This document shows, one piece after another, positions 7,769 to 18,174 of a stretch of DNA of 64,000 nucleotides. The translations under genes and the position numbers were made by a program. The notes under the pieces were generated by a model, which worked only from the letters and a program-made list of their open reading frames with translations, had not been told where the DNA came from and made no database searches. The DNA is from Kutzneria chonburiensis (GTDB taxonomy: Bacteria; Actinomycetota; Actinomycetes; Mycobacteriales; Pseudonocardiaceae), in contig NZ_CP097263.1 of assembly GCF_028622115.1 (NCBI RefSeq), positions 5,146,001 to 5,210,000 on the forward strand, written 5' to 3'. Numbering within the stretch: position 1 is the stretch's first letter; each line of letters starts with the position of its first letter.

Positions 7769-8755
7769 TCAATCCCACAGGCGGCCGAAGTGGGCCAGCT
7801 CGTCGGCGTGCTCGATTCGGTGTGACCACTCGGCCGGCCACCAGTCGAAGCCGTGCGCGGCGCCGGCGAAGGCGCCGGCCAGGCAGGCGATCGAGTCGGA
7901 GTCGCCGGAGGTGGTGGCGGCGCGAGCTAGCATCGCTAGCGGGTCGTCGGGGAAGAGCAGGAAGCAGTGCAGGGCGGTGGCGAGCGCCTCCTCGGCGATC
8001 CAGCCCTCGCCGGTGCGCAGGCACGGATCGATCTCGCGGTCGGGTGACGTAAGAACGCCGTTGAGTGTGTACAACGCGATCAGACACTCATCCCACCCGC
8101 GGGCGATGAACTCCGTCGGGCTGTCCACACCGGGCCGCATCCACAGGTCGGCCAGCCAGTCCTCGTGATACACCGTCCGCTGCTCACGGCACCGGTCAGT
8201 CAGCGCACTCGGCAGCTCGGCCGGCGGCATTCCGTTGCGCAGCCAGTGAATCGCCAGCGCGGTCAGCTCGCTGGCCGCCAACGCGGTCGGATGCCCGTGC
8301 GTCAATGCCGCCTGGAACTGCGCCCCGGCCGCTCGCTCCACGTCGTTCAGCCCCGGCATCAGTCCCATCGGCGCCACCCGCATGTTCGCCCCGCAGCCCT
8401 TCGAGGTCTCCCCCGTCGCTTTGCGCCACGGCAGGCCCGACGCCAACAGCTCGCACGCCCGCAGGCACGTCATCCCCGGCGCACGGTTGTTCTCCGGACT
8501 GTCCACCCAGGCCACGAACTGCTCGCGCAGCGCCCGCTCCAGCGCCGTCGGCTCCAGCGGCCCCCGCGTCGGCATCGCCCGCGCGACCGCCAGCGTCATC
8601 TGCGTGTCGTCCGTGATCAACACCGGGTCGCCGACCAGCTCCCTCGGCCCGCCCGTGCCGTAGCGCCGCACGATCTCCGCCACCGACAGGAACTCCGTCG
8701 GCGCCCCCATGGCGTCGCCGTACGCCAGTCCGAACAGGCTCCCCGTTGCTCTCAC
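7769..8755 (-). CDS. ADP-ribosylglycohydrolase
   Basis: 328 residues, full length for the family. It shows the N-terminal LFGLAYGDAMGAPTE, the metal-ligand motif ITDDTQMT (residues ~47-54) and the second metal-site motif TSGDSDSIACLAGAFAGA (residues ~285-302). The enzyme hydrolyses ADP-ribose from arginine or other acceptors, or acts on free ADP-ribose derivatives. It is the middle gene of a minus-strand operon: the MarR stop is 10 nt upstream and the kinase starts 2 nt downstream. The CTAG palindrome at 7927-7939 encodes Leu-Ala-Met-Leu. Confidence 0.92.
   Translation of the reverse strand: MRATGSLFGLAYGDAMGAPTEFLSVAEIVRRYGTGGPRELVGDPVLITDDTQMTLAVARAMPTRGPLEPTALERALREQFVAWVDSPENNRAPGMTCLRACELLASGLPWRKATGETSKGCGANMRVAPMGLMPGLNDVERAAGAQFQAALTHGHPTALAASELTALAIHWLRNGMPPAELPSALTDRCREQRTVYHEDWLADLWMRPGVDSPTEFIARGWDECLIALYTLNGVLTSPDREIDPCLRTGEGWIAEEALATALHCFLLFPDDPLAMLARAATTSGDSDSIACLAGAFAGAAHGFDWWPAEWSHRIEHADELAHFGRLWD
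7927..7939. repeat. CTAGCNNNGCTAG palindrome, copy (coding)
   Basis: CTAGCATCGCTAG. Encodes Leu-Ala-Met-Leu in the ADP-ribosylglycohydrolase, codon-aligned on the minus strand. Confidence 0.9.
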
Positions 8756-8765
8756 CTGCCGATTC

Positions 8766-9263
8766 TCACATCGTCGACAACCGGATATCGCTCAGCAGCG
8801 TGCGCAGTCCCCGTTCCAACCCGGCCCGGTCGCGGTTCGACAGCCCGGCCGCCATCCGCTGCATGTTCGCGGCATGCTCGGTGAGCACGGTATCGATCAG
8901 TTCCCGGCCTTGTTCGGTCAGCGCGACCGTGAAACTGCGCCGATCAGCCGGATCCAGCGTGCGCTCGATCAGGCCGGCCTCCTCCAGTCCGTCCAGGCGT
9001 TTGGTCATGCCGGAGCGGGACATCATCAGCGCGTCGGCCAGGTCCGACGGCATCGCCGGGCCGGCGCGGCGCAGCGCCGTCAGCACGTCGAACTCGCCCG
9101 CGCGCAGGCCGTGGGCCGCGCACCAGTTCTCCATGAACGTCGTCAGCAGCGCCGCGAGCTGCATGATCCGCCCGAACGTACCTAGCGCCGCTAGGTCCAG
9201 GTCCGGCCGTTCGTGCCGCCACTGGGCCAGGATCACGTCGATCGCGTCGTCCACCCCGCCCAT
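8766..9263 (-). CDS. MarR family transcriptional regulator
   Basis: 165 residues, standard MarR length. The winged HTH is evident (EFDVLTALRRAGP, LADALMMSRSGMTKRLDGLEEAGLIER, DPADRRSFTVALTEQG). The regulator is divergent from a cupin gene, and a strong inverted repeat covers its start codon (9266-9313), so autorepression and control of both sides are likely. Its own operon continues into the ADP-ribosylglycohydrolase and the APH-like kinase. The effector is unknown. The CTAG palindrome at 9182-9194 encodes Leu-Ala-Ala-Leu. Confidence 0.9.
   Translation of the reverse strand: MGGVDDAIDVILAQWRHERPDLDLAALGTFGRIMQLAALLTTFMENWCAAHGLRAGEFDVLTALRRAGPAMPSDLADALMMSRSGMTKRLDGLEEAGLIERTLDPADRRSFTVALTEQGRELIDTVLTEHAANMQRMAAGLSNRDRAGLERGLRTLLSDIRLSTM
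9182..9194. repeat. CTAGCNNNGCTAG palindrome, copy (coding)
   Basis: CTAGCGCCGCTAG. Encodes Leu-Ala-Ala-Leu in the MarR protein, codon-aligned on the minus strand. Confidence 0.9.
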
Positions 9264-9265
9264 CC

Positions 9266-9313
9266 TAGTTCGCCAGGAGATAATTCTCTAGCGAACTATC
9301 CTCTGGCGAACTA
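9266..9313. promoter_or_regulatory. MarR operator: inverted plus direct repeat
   Basis: A 33-bp imperfect palindrome (9266-9298) has outer arms TAGTTCGC and GCGAACTA. A third copy of the right half (TCTGGCGAACTA, 9302-9313) follows 15 bp on. The array lies between the marR and cupin start codons and overlaps the marR 5' end, as expected for a repressor blocking two divergent promoters. Confidence 0.75.
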
Positions 9314-9323
9314 CCCTCGCCGC

Positions 9324-9800
9324 ATGACACTCGTACGGGCCGACGAGGCCGAGCTGTTGGGCACCGACTCCGCCGCCATCAGGCTGCTCGCCGACGGCCG
9401 GGACACCGACGGCGCGATCAGCGCCAGCCGCACCACCCTGGCCGCCGGCATCGACGGTCCCCCGCCGCATTTCCACCGCGGCTCCGCCGAGATCTTCTTC
9501 GTGCTCTCCGGCTCCTTGCAGGCGTTGGCCGGGGACCGCGTCGTCACCCTCTCCCACGGCGACTTCCTCGTCGTGCCCAGGCTCATGCCGCATGCCTTCC
9601 GCACCGTCACCGAGGCCGCCGACGTCCTCATCCTCTTCGCCCCCGGCATGCTCGACCGCCTCGACTACTTCCGCCTCGGCGACCGCGTCCTCAAGGGACA
9701 GGCCGATCCACGCGAACTCCTGGCCACCCAGGACCGTTTCGACAACCACTTCACGAAAAGCCCGCTCTGGAGCGCGGCTCGCCCTCACCAGGCGTCATAG
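9324..9800 (+). CDS. Cupin domain protein
   Basis: 158 residues with one cupin barrel. Motif 1 appears as PPPHFHRGSAEIFFVLSG (metal-ligand His residues and Glu, residues ~47-64) and motif 2 as GDFLVVPRLMPHAF (residues ~84-97). These proteins are metal-dependent dioxygenases, isomerases or sensors; the substrate cannot be read from sequence. The ATG at 9324 is chosen because all conserved sequence starts there and the MarR operator lies just upstream. No Shine-Dalgarno is obvious, so the message may be nearly leaderless. Confidence 0.85.
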   Translation: MTLVRADEAELLGTDSAAIRLLADGRDTDGAISASRTTLAAGIDGPPPHFHRGSAEIFFVLSGSLQALAGDRVVTLSHGDFLVVPRLMPHAFRTVTEAADVLILFAPGMLDRLDYFRLGDRVLKGQADPRELLATQDRFDNHFTKSPLWSAARPHQAS

Positions 9801-9829
9801 ATCGCGCCGTGGCGGTGGCGCGTGGGCGT

Positions 9830-10013
9830 TGCGTCGCCCCAGCGCAGCTCACGCCGGCACTTCCGCCGCGCCTTGCGTTCGGCGATGCGGGCTGCGGACG
9901 CTTTCCCTCCACCGCAAGGCATTTCGCGCTGTACCGCAGGTCGTAGACGACAAACTTCCGCCACGGCTGAACCGCGCGGGGCGGTACGTCATGTGATGGG
10001 CAGTGCGGGCCAT
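9830..10013 (-). pseudogene. Frameshifted small conserved actinobacterial ORF
   Basis: GAAGGAG lies 7 nt before an ATG at 10013 whose product starts MARTAHHMTYRPARF. The conserved-looking continuation WRKFVVYDLRYSAKCLAVEG is encoded in a second frame. Joining them needs one extra base, so the gene carries an apparent 1-nt deletion about 45 nt in. I recall short actinomycete proteins that begin MARTAHH and contain a YDLRYS-type motif, but have no function for them. The 3' boundary is uncertain because the second frame runs on into the end of the cupin gene. No other gene is visible in 9801-10136. Confidence 0.45.
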
Positions 10014-10136
10014 CGGACTCCTTCGGCCACACCACCGGGACTTTCCCGGCGGAGCTAGCCGAATCCCGTAGGCCCGATCCACATGGGGCTCAGAATACGG
10101 GCCCTGCCCACCGAGTTTCCGTCCTAGGATCCGGGC

Positions 10137-10859
10137 GTGCAGATCGTCACCACCGGCGACCGTCCCGACCTGACCGGCACCGCCATGGCCCCGCTTCGCA
10201 ACGCCTGGCCCACTTTTGCCCTGCATGACCCGATTTCCCGCGAGTATCGCGACGCGTTCGAGCGGCATTTCGCCCAGTTCGACGTGCTGCTGGTGGAGGG
10301 AGATGAGGTCCTGGCCCACTCCGGCGCGGTCGCCCTGAGCTGGAACGGCGATCCCGCAACGCTTCCCGCCGGCTACGACGGGGCGATCGTCCAGGCCGTC
10401 ACCGAGCACACCAGCGGCGTCCCCGCCGACACCCTGTGCATCATGTCGGCCACCGTCCACCCCGCCCACGCCGGCCGTGGCCTCGCCGGCACGATCCTCA
10501 CCGCGCTCCGCGATCGGGCGTCGGAATCGGGGCTGCACAAGGTGATCGTCCCCGTCCGTCCGACACTCAAGGCCAGCTACCCGCTGACGCCCATGGCCGA
10601 CTTCATGACGTGGACCCGCCCCGACGGCCTGCACCTCGACCCGTGGATCCGCACCCACCAACGCCTCGGCGCCACCATCCTCGGCCCCGCACCAAGGTCG
10701 ATGGTCGTGACCGGAACCGTTGCGGAATGGGAGAAATGGACCGGCATGGCCTTCCCTCAATCCGGACTCTACGTCGTCCCCGGAGCACTGGACCTGGTTC
10801 ACATCGACGGCGGCGAAGGCGTCTACGAGGAGACCAACCTCTGGATGCGCCACCGCTGA
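10137..10859 (+). CDS. GNAT-like N-acetyltransferase
   Basis: 240 residues. The acetyl-CoA loop is recognisable as SATVHPAHAGRGLAGTILTALRD (motif A, residues ~103-125, with the GRGLAG P-loop-like turn). The flanking beta strands fit a GNAT fold with a longer C-terminal portion. Substrate unknown. GTG start at 10137 without a clear Shine-Dalgarno. The next gene begins 16 nt after the stop and may be co-transcribed. Confidence 0.7.
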   Translation: MQIVTTGDRPDLTGTAMAPLRNAWPTFALHDPISREYRDAFERHFAQFDVLLVEGDEVLAHSGAVALSWNGDPATLPAGYDGAIVQAVTEHTSGVPADTLCIMSATVHPAHAGRGLAGTILTALRDRASESGLHKVIVPVRPTLKASYPLTPMADFMTWTRPDGLHLDPWIRTHQRLGATILGPAPRSMVVTGTVAEWEKWTGMAFPQSGLYVVPGALDLVHIDGGEGVYEETNLWMRHR

Positions 10860-10875
10860 TCTCTACACTGCGCCG

Positions 10876-11895
10876 GTGTCTTCCTTAGATGAGGCGGTCG
10901 CGGCCGTCGAAGCCGCGGTCTCGGCGCGGGACATCCCGCAGCTCGAGGCCGGTTACGAGGCATTGAGATCGGTGCCAAGGGACGAATTCATGGCCCGGTC
11001 GCCTGAGATGGGGCCACGGCTGGCCGGCCTGCTCTCAGGCATGCCCGTCTGGCACGCGTCGGTCTACGCCGTTGCGGTCGGCGCGCTGGTCGAGTGGCAG
11101 GCCGATGCGACGGCCTGCGCACCGGCGATCCTGGACGGCCTACGCGACAGCCTGGCCGGTGCCGTCGAGTTCGCCCGGCTGTGGCACGAGAAGTTCGCCG
11201 ACGAGGAGTTGCCCGACCCGCACGGTATGCCCAGCGCTGACGTGCAGGACCCCGCGTGGCACACCGTCGACAAATGGGAGATGGCGTCGGTCGCCGTCCT
11301 CGCCGACGCCCGTGTACGGCGCGCCGTCACCAACCGTGCCGAACTGCTCGCGCTGATCGACCAGCTCGAGCCCGACTACGGTTCGCTGGCCTGCGTCCAA
11401 CGCGCCTTACTACTGCTCGACGACGAGCCGCTGTTGGTCCTCGACCGCGCTTCCGGCCGTGCTTTCCGGATGCGGATGAGCGGCATCGCCGACAACTTCC
11501 AGCTCCAGACCATGATGGCCGGCGTCCTCATCGGCGGTGGCCACCTCCCCGGCGAGGCCCCCAGCCCCGAGGCGCTCGCCCTCTGCACCGCCGACCACAT
11601 CGACGTCAACGCCGCTCGCGCCTTGCCGCCCACCAGCCGGGCCTTCAACTTCGTCACCCCGGCCGGCCAGTGGATCTGGTCCGAAGGCGTGCCCAGCGAC
11701 ATCCCCGTCGTCGACGGCATCCGCCGCCTCGTCCTCGATCCCCCGCCCTACCAGCACTCCTTCGGCGCCGGCCGCTTCTTCCCCCGCGTCCCCGGCCGCC
11801 TCGACCTCGAAGCCGTCCTCGAACCAGCCGACGCCGCCCCGTACTTCGCCGACGTCCAGGAAGCCTTGTCCGTCACGGATTCCGTGCAGCGCTGA
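10876..11895 (+). CDS. Hypothetical protein, helical, TTA-containing
   Basis: 339 residues from a GTG at 10876, chosen because codon usage and GC3 become regular there. The N-terminal half looks helical and repeat-like (HEAT- or TPR-like spacing of Leu/Ala), the C-terminal half is globular and Pro-rich. No signal peptide, membrane segment or catalytic motif that I recognise. A TTA leucine codon occurs at 11407-11409 followed directly by CTA; TTA is rare in this genome type and could place translation under a bldA-like tRNA. A strong hairpin ends the unit at 11900-11933. Confidence 0.75.
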   Translation: MSSLDEAVAAVEAAVSARDIPQLEAGYEALRSVPRDEFMARSPEMGPRLAGLLSGMPVWHASVYAVAVGALVEWQADATACAPAILDGLRDSLAGAVEFARLWHEKFADEELPDPHGMPSADVQDPAWHTVDKWEMASVAVLADARVRRAVTNRAELLALIDQLEPDYGSLACVQRALLLLDDEPLLVLDRASGRAFRMRMSGIADNFQLQTMMAGVLIGGGHLPGEAPSPEALALCTADHIDVNAARALPPTSRAFNFVTPAGQWIWSEGVPSDIPVVDGIRRLVLDPPPYQHSFGAGRFFPRVPGRLDLEAVLEPADAAPYFADVQEALSVTDSVQR

Positions 11896-11899
11896 CCAC

Positions 11900-11933
11900 A
11901 GTGGGGTAGCCGCCCCAGGCCGGCTACCCCACT
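11900..11933. terminator. Bidirectional hairpin terminator
   Basis: A 13-bp perfect stem (AGTGGGGTAGCCG with its complement) and an 8-nt loop lie between the convergent ends of the gene at 10876-11895 and the toxin-like gene at 11944-12372. No U-tract, as is common in actinomycetes. Confidence 0.8.
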
Positions 11934-11943
11934 GCCGCGGAGA

Positions 11944-12372
11944 TCACGCGCCTTCGGTCCAGTACGCCTGCAACCGGGCGATCGCTTCGTCCTTGGTCAT
12001 CGCGGCCACGTCGGACTCGGCGACACCGACCTTCGCTATCAGCAAATGCACCAGATCAGCCGGCAAAGCCTGTTTCGGCGGTGCCGGTTCGCCCCGGTCC
12101 GGCCGGACGCCGTCCTGCACGCAGGACCAGAACGACGCCTCGTCGACATCCAGCTGATCGCGGAGGATGTGCTTCCAGATGCTCGGCCCATAATCGGTCC
12201 GGTCCACCGGATGCGAAATGCGGGCCCGCAGGATCCGACCGTCCACGAGGCCAAGCTCATAGGTGACGTGGTGCGTGCCGGTACGCCCGCGAGCGTCACG
12301 GACCCGTTGCCATTGCTCGACTTCGCAGAAGGTCTCGTGGTCCTTGCGGGTCGGTGGCGGCCAGGAGCTCAC
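11944..12372 (-). CDS. Toxin-like protein (cytotoxic translational repressor type)
   Basis: 142 residues. The central block (TFCEVEQWQRVRDARGRTGTH, then YELGLVDGRILRARISHPVD, residues ~14-60) resembles actinobacterial proteins annotated as cytotoxic translational repressors of toxin-antitoxin systems. The C-terminus carries a helix-rich region ending DEAIARLQAYW. The GTG start overlaps the stop of the upstream Phd-like antitoxin gene (GTGA), the usual coupling of an antitoxin-toxin pair. RNase activity is inferred from family naming only. Confidence 0.7.
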   Translation of the reverse strand: MSSWPPPTRKDHETFCEVEQWQRVRDARGRTGTHHVTYELGLVDGRILRARISHPVDRTDYGPSIWKHILRDQLDVDEASFWSCVQDGVRPDRGEPAPPKQALPADLVHLLIAKVGVAESDVAAMTKDEAIARLQAYWTEGA

Positions 12373-12785
12373 CGCGGCGTACCGACCAGCCAGTCGTGGA
12401 GCTGCTCGTCGTCGCTGAAGCTGATCAACTGCACCAGTCCCCAGTTGTCACGATGGTTCGGGGCGTCGAGCAGTCGCTGCTGCCAGTCCTCGGCGTACTC
12501 CCGCAACGCGTCCACCATCTCGGCGATCGCCTCTTCGAACGAGGATCCATCGGCGGCGACCGGCACGCCCGGGATGAACACCGACCACCCGCCGGCCTCG
12601 GCCACGACCTGGGCCTGCGACGGGATGATCGACGCGAGGAAGTGGCGCAGCCGTTCGACGTCGACAACGGCGGTCGTCACCGAATCTCGCCGCACCGTGG
12701 CAACGCGTCCGCGCTCGGCCGCATCCAGCAGATCCTTCAGGTGCGCACGAGCATCGGTGTAGCTGTCGTAGTGCACAGCAGACAT
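12369..12785 (-). CDS. Phd/YefM-family antitoxin
   Basis: 138 residues. The N-terminus (YDSYTDARAHLKDLLDAAERGRVATVRRDSVTTAVVDVERLRHFLA) fits a Phd/YefM DNA-binding fold, and the C-terminal ~80 residues form the toxin-neutralising part, longer than in classical Phd. It is the upstream gene of the pair. Three AAGTACnTC repeats just upstream (12829-12855) look like its operator. The ATG at 12785 is preceded by GGGGAGG in the leader. Confidence 0.72.
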   Translation of the reverse strand: MSAVHYDSYTDARAHLKDLLDAAERGRVATVRRDSVTTAVVDVERLRHFLASIIPSQAQVVAEAGGWSVFIPGVPVAADGSSFEEAIAEMVDALREYAEDWQQRLLDAPNHRDNWGLVQLISFSDDEQLHDWLVGTPR

Positions 12786-12828
12786 GGCGGCAACCTCCCC
12801 GGTCGCCACCAGCATGCCCACTGGCCGT

Positions 12829-12855
12829 AAGTACGTCAAGTACGTCAAGTACTTC
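12829..12855. promoter_or_regulatory. Three 9-bp iterons upstream of the antitoxin
   Basis: AAGTACGTC, AAGTACGTC, AAGTACTTC in exact tandem. They lie in the 74-nt gap between the PIN gene stop and the antitoxin start and probably bind the antitoxin or the antitoxin-toxin complex for conditional autoregulation. Confidence 0.6.
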
Positions 12856-12859
12856 GTGC

Positions 12860-13405
12860 TCACAGCAGGGCGCGTTGACGGGTCCAGGTCTCGAACTCGG
12901 GCCCGGTGCAGGGCAGCCGCATGCCGGTCGACCGCAGCATGTCGACGAGGTTGCCGGCCGCCGCCACGGTCAGCTTGCCGGCCCGGCAGGCCCGACAGAG
13001 CAGCCAGATCGTGCCGTGCACGGCAAGCCCGAACTTCCGGGCTACGCGGGTCGCGGACTGGTCGTCGGTGATCGCCGTGCCACCGCACAGCTCGGCCACG
13101 GCGAACACGCTGGCCTCGCCCAGATCCCTTGTGCCGGCGCCGATCCGGTCCACCCACTTGGCGAAGCAGTCCAGTTCGGGCAGGGACTCGAGTCGAACGG
13201 GCCGGACCCAGTCGAGCTCGAGCGCGGCCTGGAGGTCGGGATGGATGGACGCCCCGGTCCGCAGCTCGTCCAGCACCACGTACGTCGTACGGCACTCGTC
13301 GCCGATCAACAGGTCACGGAGCACATCGAGGCGATCGATACGAGCGAAGTGGTTGAGGCACATGGCATCCAGGACCAGGATGGCCGGCATGCCGACGTCG
13401 CTCAC
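12860..13405 (-). CDS. PIN-domain-like toxin (nucleic-acid-binding)
   Basis: 181 residues with the acidic pattern of a PIN ribonuclease: VLDAMCLNHF (first Asp), VLDELRTGA (Glu), GEASVFAVAE and ITDDQSATRVA (C-terminal acids). The GTG at 13405 overlaps the stop of the upstream XRE-ImmA gene (GTGA). Coupling of a helix-turn-helix/zinc-peptidase protein with a PIN protein is a previously predicted toxin-antitoxin arrangement; that this one is a toxin is inference. Confidence 0.7.
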   Translation of the reverse strand: MSDVGMPAILVLDAMCLNHFARIDRLDVLRDLLIGDECRTTYVVLDELRTGASIHPDLQAALELDWVRPVRLESLPELDCFAKWVDRIGAGTRDLGEASVFAVAELCGGTAITDDQSATRVARKFGLAVHGTIWLLCRACRAGKLTVAAAGNLVDMLRSTGMRLPCTGPEFETWTRQRALL

Positions 13406-14487
13406 GGCTCGATCTCCGGCTTGGCCGGTAGGTCGTCGATCGCGATCTGTCCGTGCATGAGCTCGACGGCCCGGTCGGAGGTGACGAAGTCCTCCCGCCA
13501 CGCCTGCATCACGGCATGCGCGTAACTCGGCGGTACCCGTACGGCGTCCAGGTCGGCCTGGGGCGCCCACCCGACGGCTTCCCGCAGCTCGGCCCGGGTC
13601 GGCGCCACCGAGGACCACCGACCGACCTCGCCGGCCTCGATGATTCCGGCATGGCAGGCCTGGCGTACCGCGAGCGACCAGGAGGTTCGGTAGCGGGCCG
13701 CGAGGCTGGTCAGCGCGTCCCGCGGATCACGCCCGGCGGCCTCCTTGGTTACGACATCGGTCGGCAGCAACAGTTCCGCCGCGAATACGTCCACCACGTG
13801 CTCCCGGTCGGCCCGGGATGTGGCCACGCCGAGGTCGCTGGAGTACTCGTCGCCGAGCACCATGTGCCCGAGTTCGTGGGCCGCGGTCGTCCGCCGCCGG
13901 CCAGGATCGGGCTGACGGCTGACTACCGCTACGGCCACGTCCCCGTCGATCACGGACGCACCCTCGCCGGCGAGGTCCGTCACGAGTACCAACTGGCCGG
14001 CTCGTTCGCAGGCCGACATCAAAGTCTCGATGGGTTCGAGCGCAAAACCGAGCTGCCCTCGTACCCACAACGCGGCGTCCCGCGCGGCGTCCGCCTCGCG
14101 TACCGCATTCGTGTACGTGAGCGTTGGCCGCAGCCGCAGGTGGCCCAGCTCGACCAGCTGACGTACGTCGCGCAGCCAGGCCAGCAGCTTGGCCTCGATG
14201 CGGTACGCCTGCCGCGCGGCGTCCGTGTCGGTGTCGTCGACGAGCTGCGCACGCCGGGACAGCACCTGGGGCCGCCGGTGCAGGAAGTGGCTCATCGGCA
14301 CGCCGAGCGCGGCGGACAGGCGGGCGAGCTCGAGCGCGTCGACGCGCCGGTCGCCGGATTCGATCTTCGCTACCTTGGTGCGCTCCAGCCCGACCTCACG
14401 GCCGAGGTCCTCCTGGGACCAGCCGGCGGCCAGCCGGCACTCGCGCACGCGCTCGCCGATGTCAGACCATTCCACACCCTCCATCAT
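13402..14487 (-). CDS. XRE HTH - ImmA/IrrE metallopeptidase (antitoxin-like)
   Basis: 361 residues. N-terminal XRE helix-turn-helix (VRECRLAAGWSQEDLGREVG, residues ~13-32, continuing LERTKVAKIESGDRR), then a linker, then the zinc peptidase motif HELGHMV (HExxH, residues ~201-207) with the helical FAAELLLP typical of ImmA/IrrE proteins. Such proteins act as antitoxins or cleave phage and ICE repressors. A perfect 8-bp inverted repeat overlaps its start (14487-14505), consistent with autorepression. It is the first gene of the minus-strand run XRE-ImmA, PIN, Phd-like, toxin. Confidence 0.85.
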   Translation of the reverse strand: MMEGVEWSDIGERVRECRLAAGWSQEDLGREVGLERTKVAKIESGDRRVDALELARLSAALGVPMSHFLHRRPQVLSRRAQLVDDTDTDAARQAYRIEAKLLAWLRDVRQLVELGHLRLRPTLTYTNAVREADAARDAALWVRGQLGFALEPIETLMSACERAGQLVLVTDLAGEGASVIDGDVAVAVVSRQPDPGRRRTTAAHELGHMVLGDEYSSDLGVATSRADREHVVDVFAAELLLPTDVVTKEAAGRDPRDALTSLAARYRTSWSLAVRQACHAGIIEAGEVGRWSSVAPTRAELREAVGWAPQADLDAVRVPPSYAHAVMQAWREDFVTSDRAVELMHGQIAIDDLPAKPEIEP

Positions 14488-14505
14488 CGTGCGATTTTCG
14501 CACGA
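14487..14505. promoter_or_regulatory. XRE operator
   Basis: TCGTGCGA-TTT-TCGCACGA, a perfect inverted repeat with a 3-bp centre that includes the first base of the XRE-ImmA start codon. Strong candidate for binding by the encoded HTH domain. Confidence 0.7.
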
Positions 14506-14551
14506 GTCAAGCGGGAAGGCGGGGACGAGCCGATCGAGCGGGGCGCCACCC

Positions 14552-14584
14552 GGTCGAGGCGGGGGCGACGCCCCCGCCTCGACC
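14552..14584. terminator. Terminator after nrdJ
   Basis: A 16-bp perfect stem rich in G and C (left arm 14552-14567, right arm 14569-14584) lies 15 nt beyond the nrdJ stop on the minus strand. Confidence 0.8.
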
Positions 14585-14598
14585 AGCGGATATGCCGA

Positions 14599-17382
<2,784 letters not shown>

Positions 17383-17423
17383 GACCGTGCCCTCTCGTTC
17401 CAGTTTCTTGCGCGTCAACATGA

Positions 17424-17443
17424 CCGCCCCGCGCGCGGGGCGG
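17424..17443. repeat. 20-bp perfect palindrome between nrdR and nrdJ
   Basis: CCGCCCCGCGCGCGGGGCGG. It could form a hairpin in the nrdR-nrdJ mRNA and tune the ratio of the two products. Confidence 0.6.
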
Positions 17444-17466
17444 CGAAACCTGCGTCTGCTCATCGG

Positions 17467-17940
17467 TTAGGTCGCAGACTCCCGATCTGCGTCGAACTCG
17501 GCGCGCTTCAGCTCGGCGATCTCCTTCTCGAAGTCCTCGACCGAGGAGAACGAGCGGTAGACGCTGGCGAAGCGCAGATAGGCGACCCCGTCCAGGTCAC
17601 GCAGCGGGCCGAGGATGGCCAACCCGACCTCGTGACTGGGGATCTCGGCGCAGCCGGTGGAGCGGATCGACTCCTCGACCCGCTGGGCCAGCTGCTGCAG
17701 GGCGTCCTCGTCGACCGGGCGGCCCTGGCACGCCCGGCGCACGCCGGTGACCACCTTGTCCCGGCTGAACGGCTCGGTGACCCCGGACCGCTTGACGACG
17801 GCGAGCACCGCCTCTTCGACGGTGGTGAAGCGGCGGCTGCACTGGGAGCAGGAGCGGCGGCGGCGGATCGCCTGGCCCTCCTCGACCTCCCGGGAATCCA
17901 CCACCCGGGAGTCCGGGTGCCGACAGAACGGGCATCGCAC
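17467..17940 (-). CDS. nrdR: Transcriptional repressor NrdR
   Basis: 157 residues. An N-terminal zinc ribbon ([16 protein letters not shown] ... [10 protein letters not shown], Cys4) is followed by an ATP-cone domain ([20 protein letters not shown] onward). NrdR senses dATP/ATP and represses ribonucleotide reductase genes. The GTG at 17940 gives the canonical VRCPFC start. It is first in the nrdR-nrdJ operon, as in other actinobacteria. The upstream spacer holds a CCACAACTTGTGG dyad (18006-18018) and an AT-richer ACTAGATGTAG stretch that may be NrdR box remnants. Confidence 0.95.
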   Translation of the reverse strand: MRCPFCRHPDSRVVDSREVEEGQAIRRRRSCSQCSRRFTTVEEAVLAVVKRSGVTEPFSRDKVVTGVRRACQGRPVDEDALQQLAQRVEESIRSTGCAEIPSHEVGLAILGPLRDLDGVAYLRFASVYRSFSSVEDFEKEIAELKRAEFDADRESAT

Positions 17941-18174
17941 GGCGACCCAACTCCTCCCCGACCTGCACAACGGCTCAAGTCATCCACAGGTTGGGGGCGG
18001 TTACCCACAACTTGTGGACAGCTTCAGCGCTGCGAACCACTAGATGTAGGGGTAGAAGGTATGCCTCGCCGGGCCGCTACGCAAACCGCGACACGCCGTC
18101 CGACCACGTGTTGAGAGAGATGGTGCGCCAAATGTCACTCGGGCACTCGGGTGAAACACCGATCGGGTGATGTG
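17941..18174. promoter_or_regulatory. nrdR promoter region
   Basis: 234 nt without a gene. It contains a palindrome CCACAACTTGTGG (18006-18018), a TCATCCACAGG stretch and CACTAGATGTAG (around 18039-18050), which is a loose match to NrdR boxes. No confident box pair can be assigned by eye. Confidence 0.35.

Noticed and set aside
9751-10035. A complete 94-residue minus-strand gene
   Set aside because: Its N-terminus is not preceded by a ribosome binding site; the real start (10013) is in another frame, and the C-terminal part runs into the cupin gene. Treated as one frameshifted gene.
17985-18020. TCATCCACA and TTACCCACA stretches as DnaA boxes or an origin
   Set aside because: Only two weak matches next to nrdR; no dnaA, dnaN or AT-rich unwinding region nearby.
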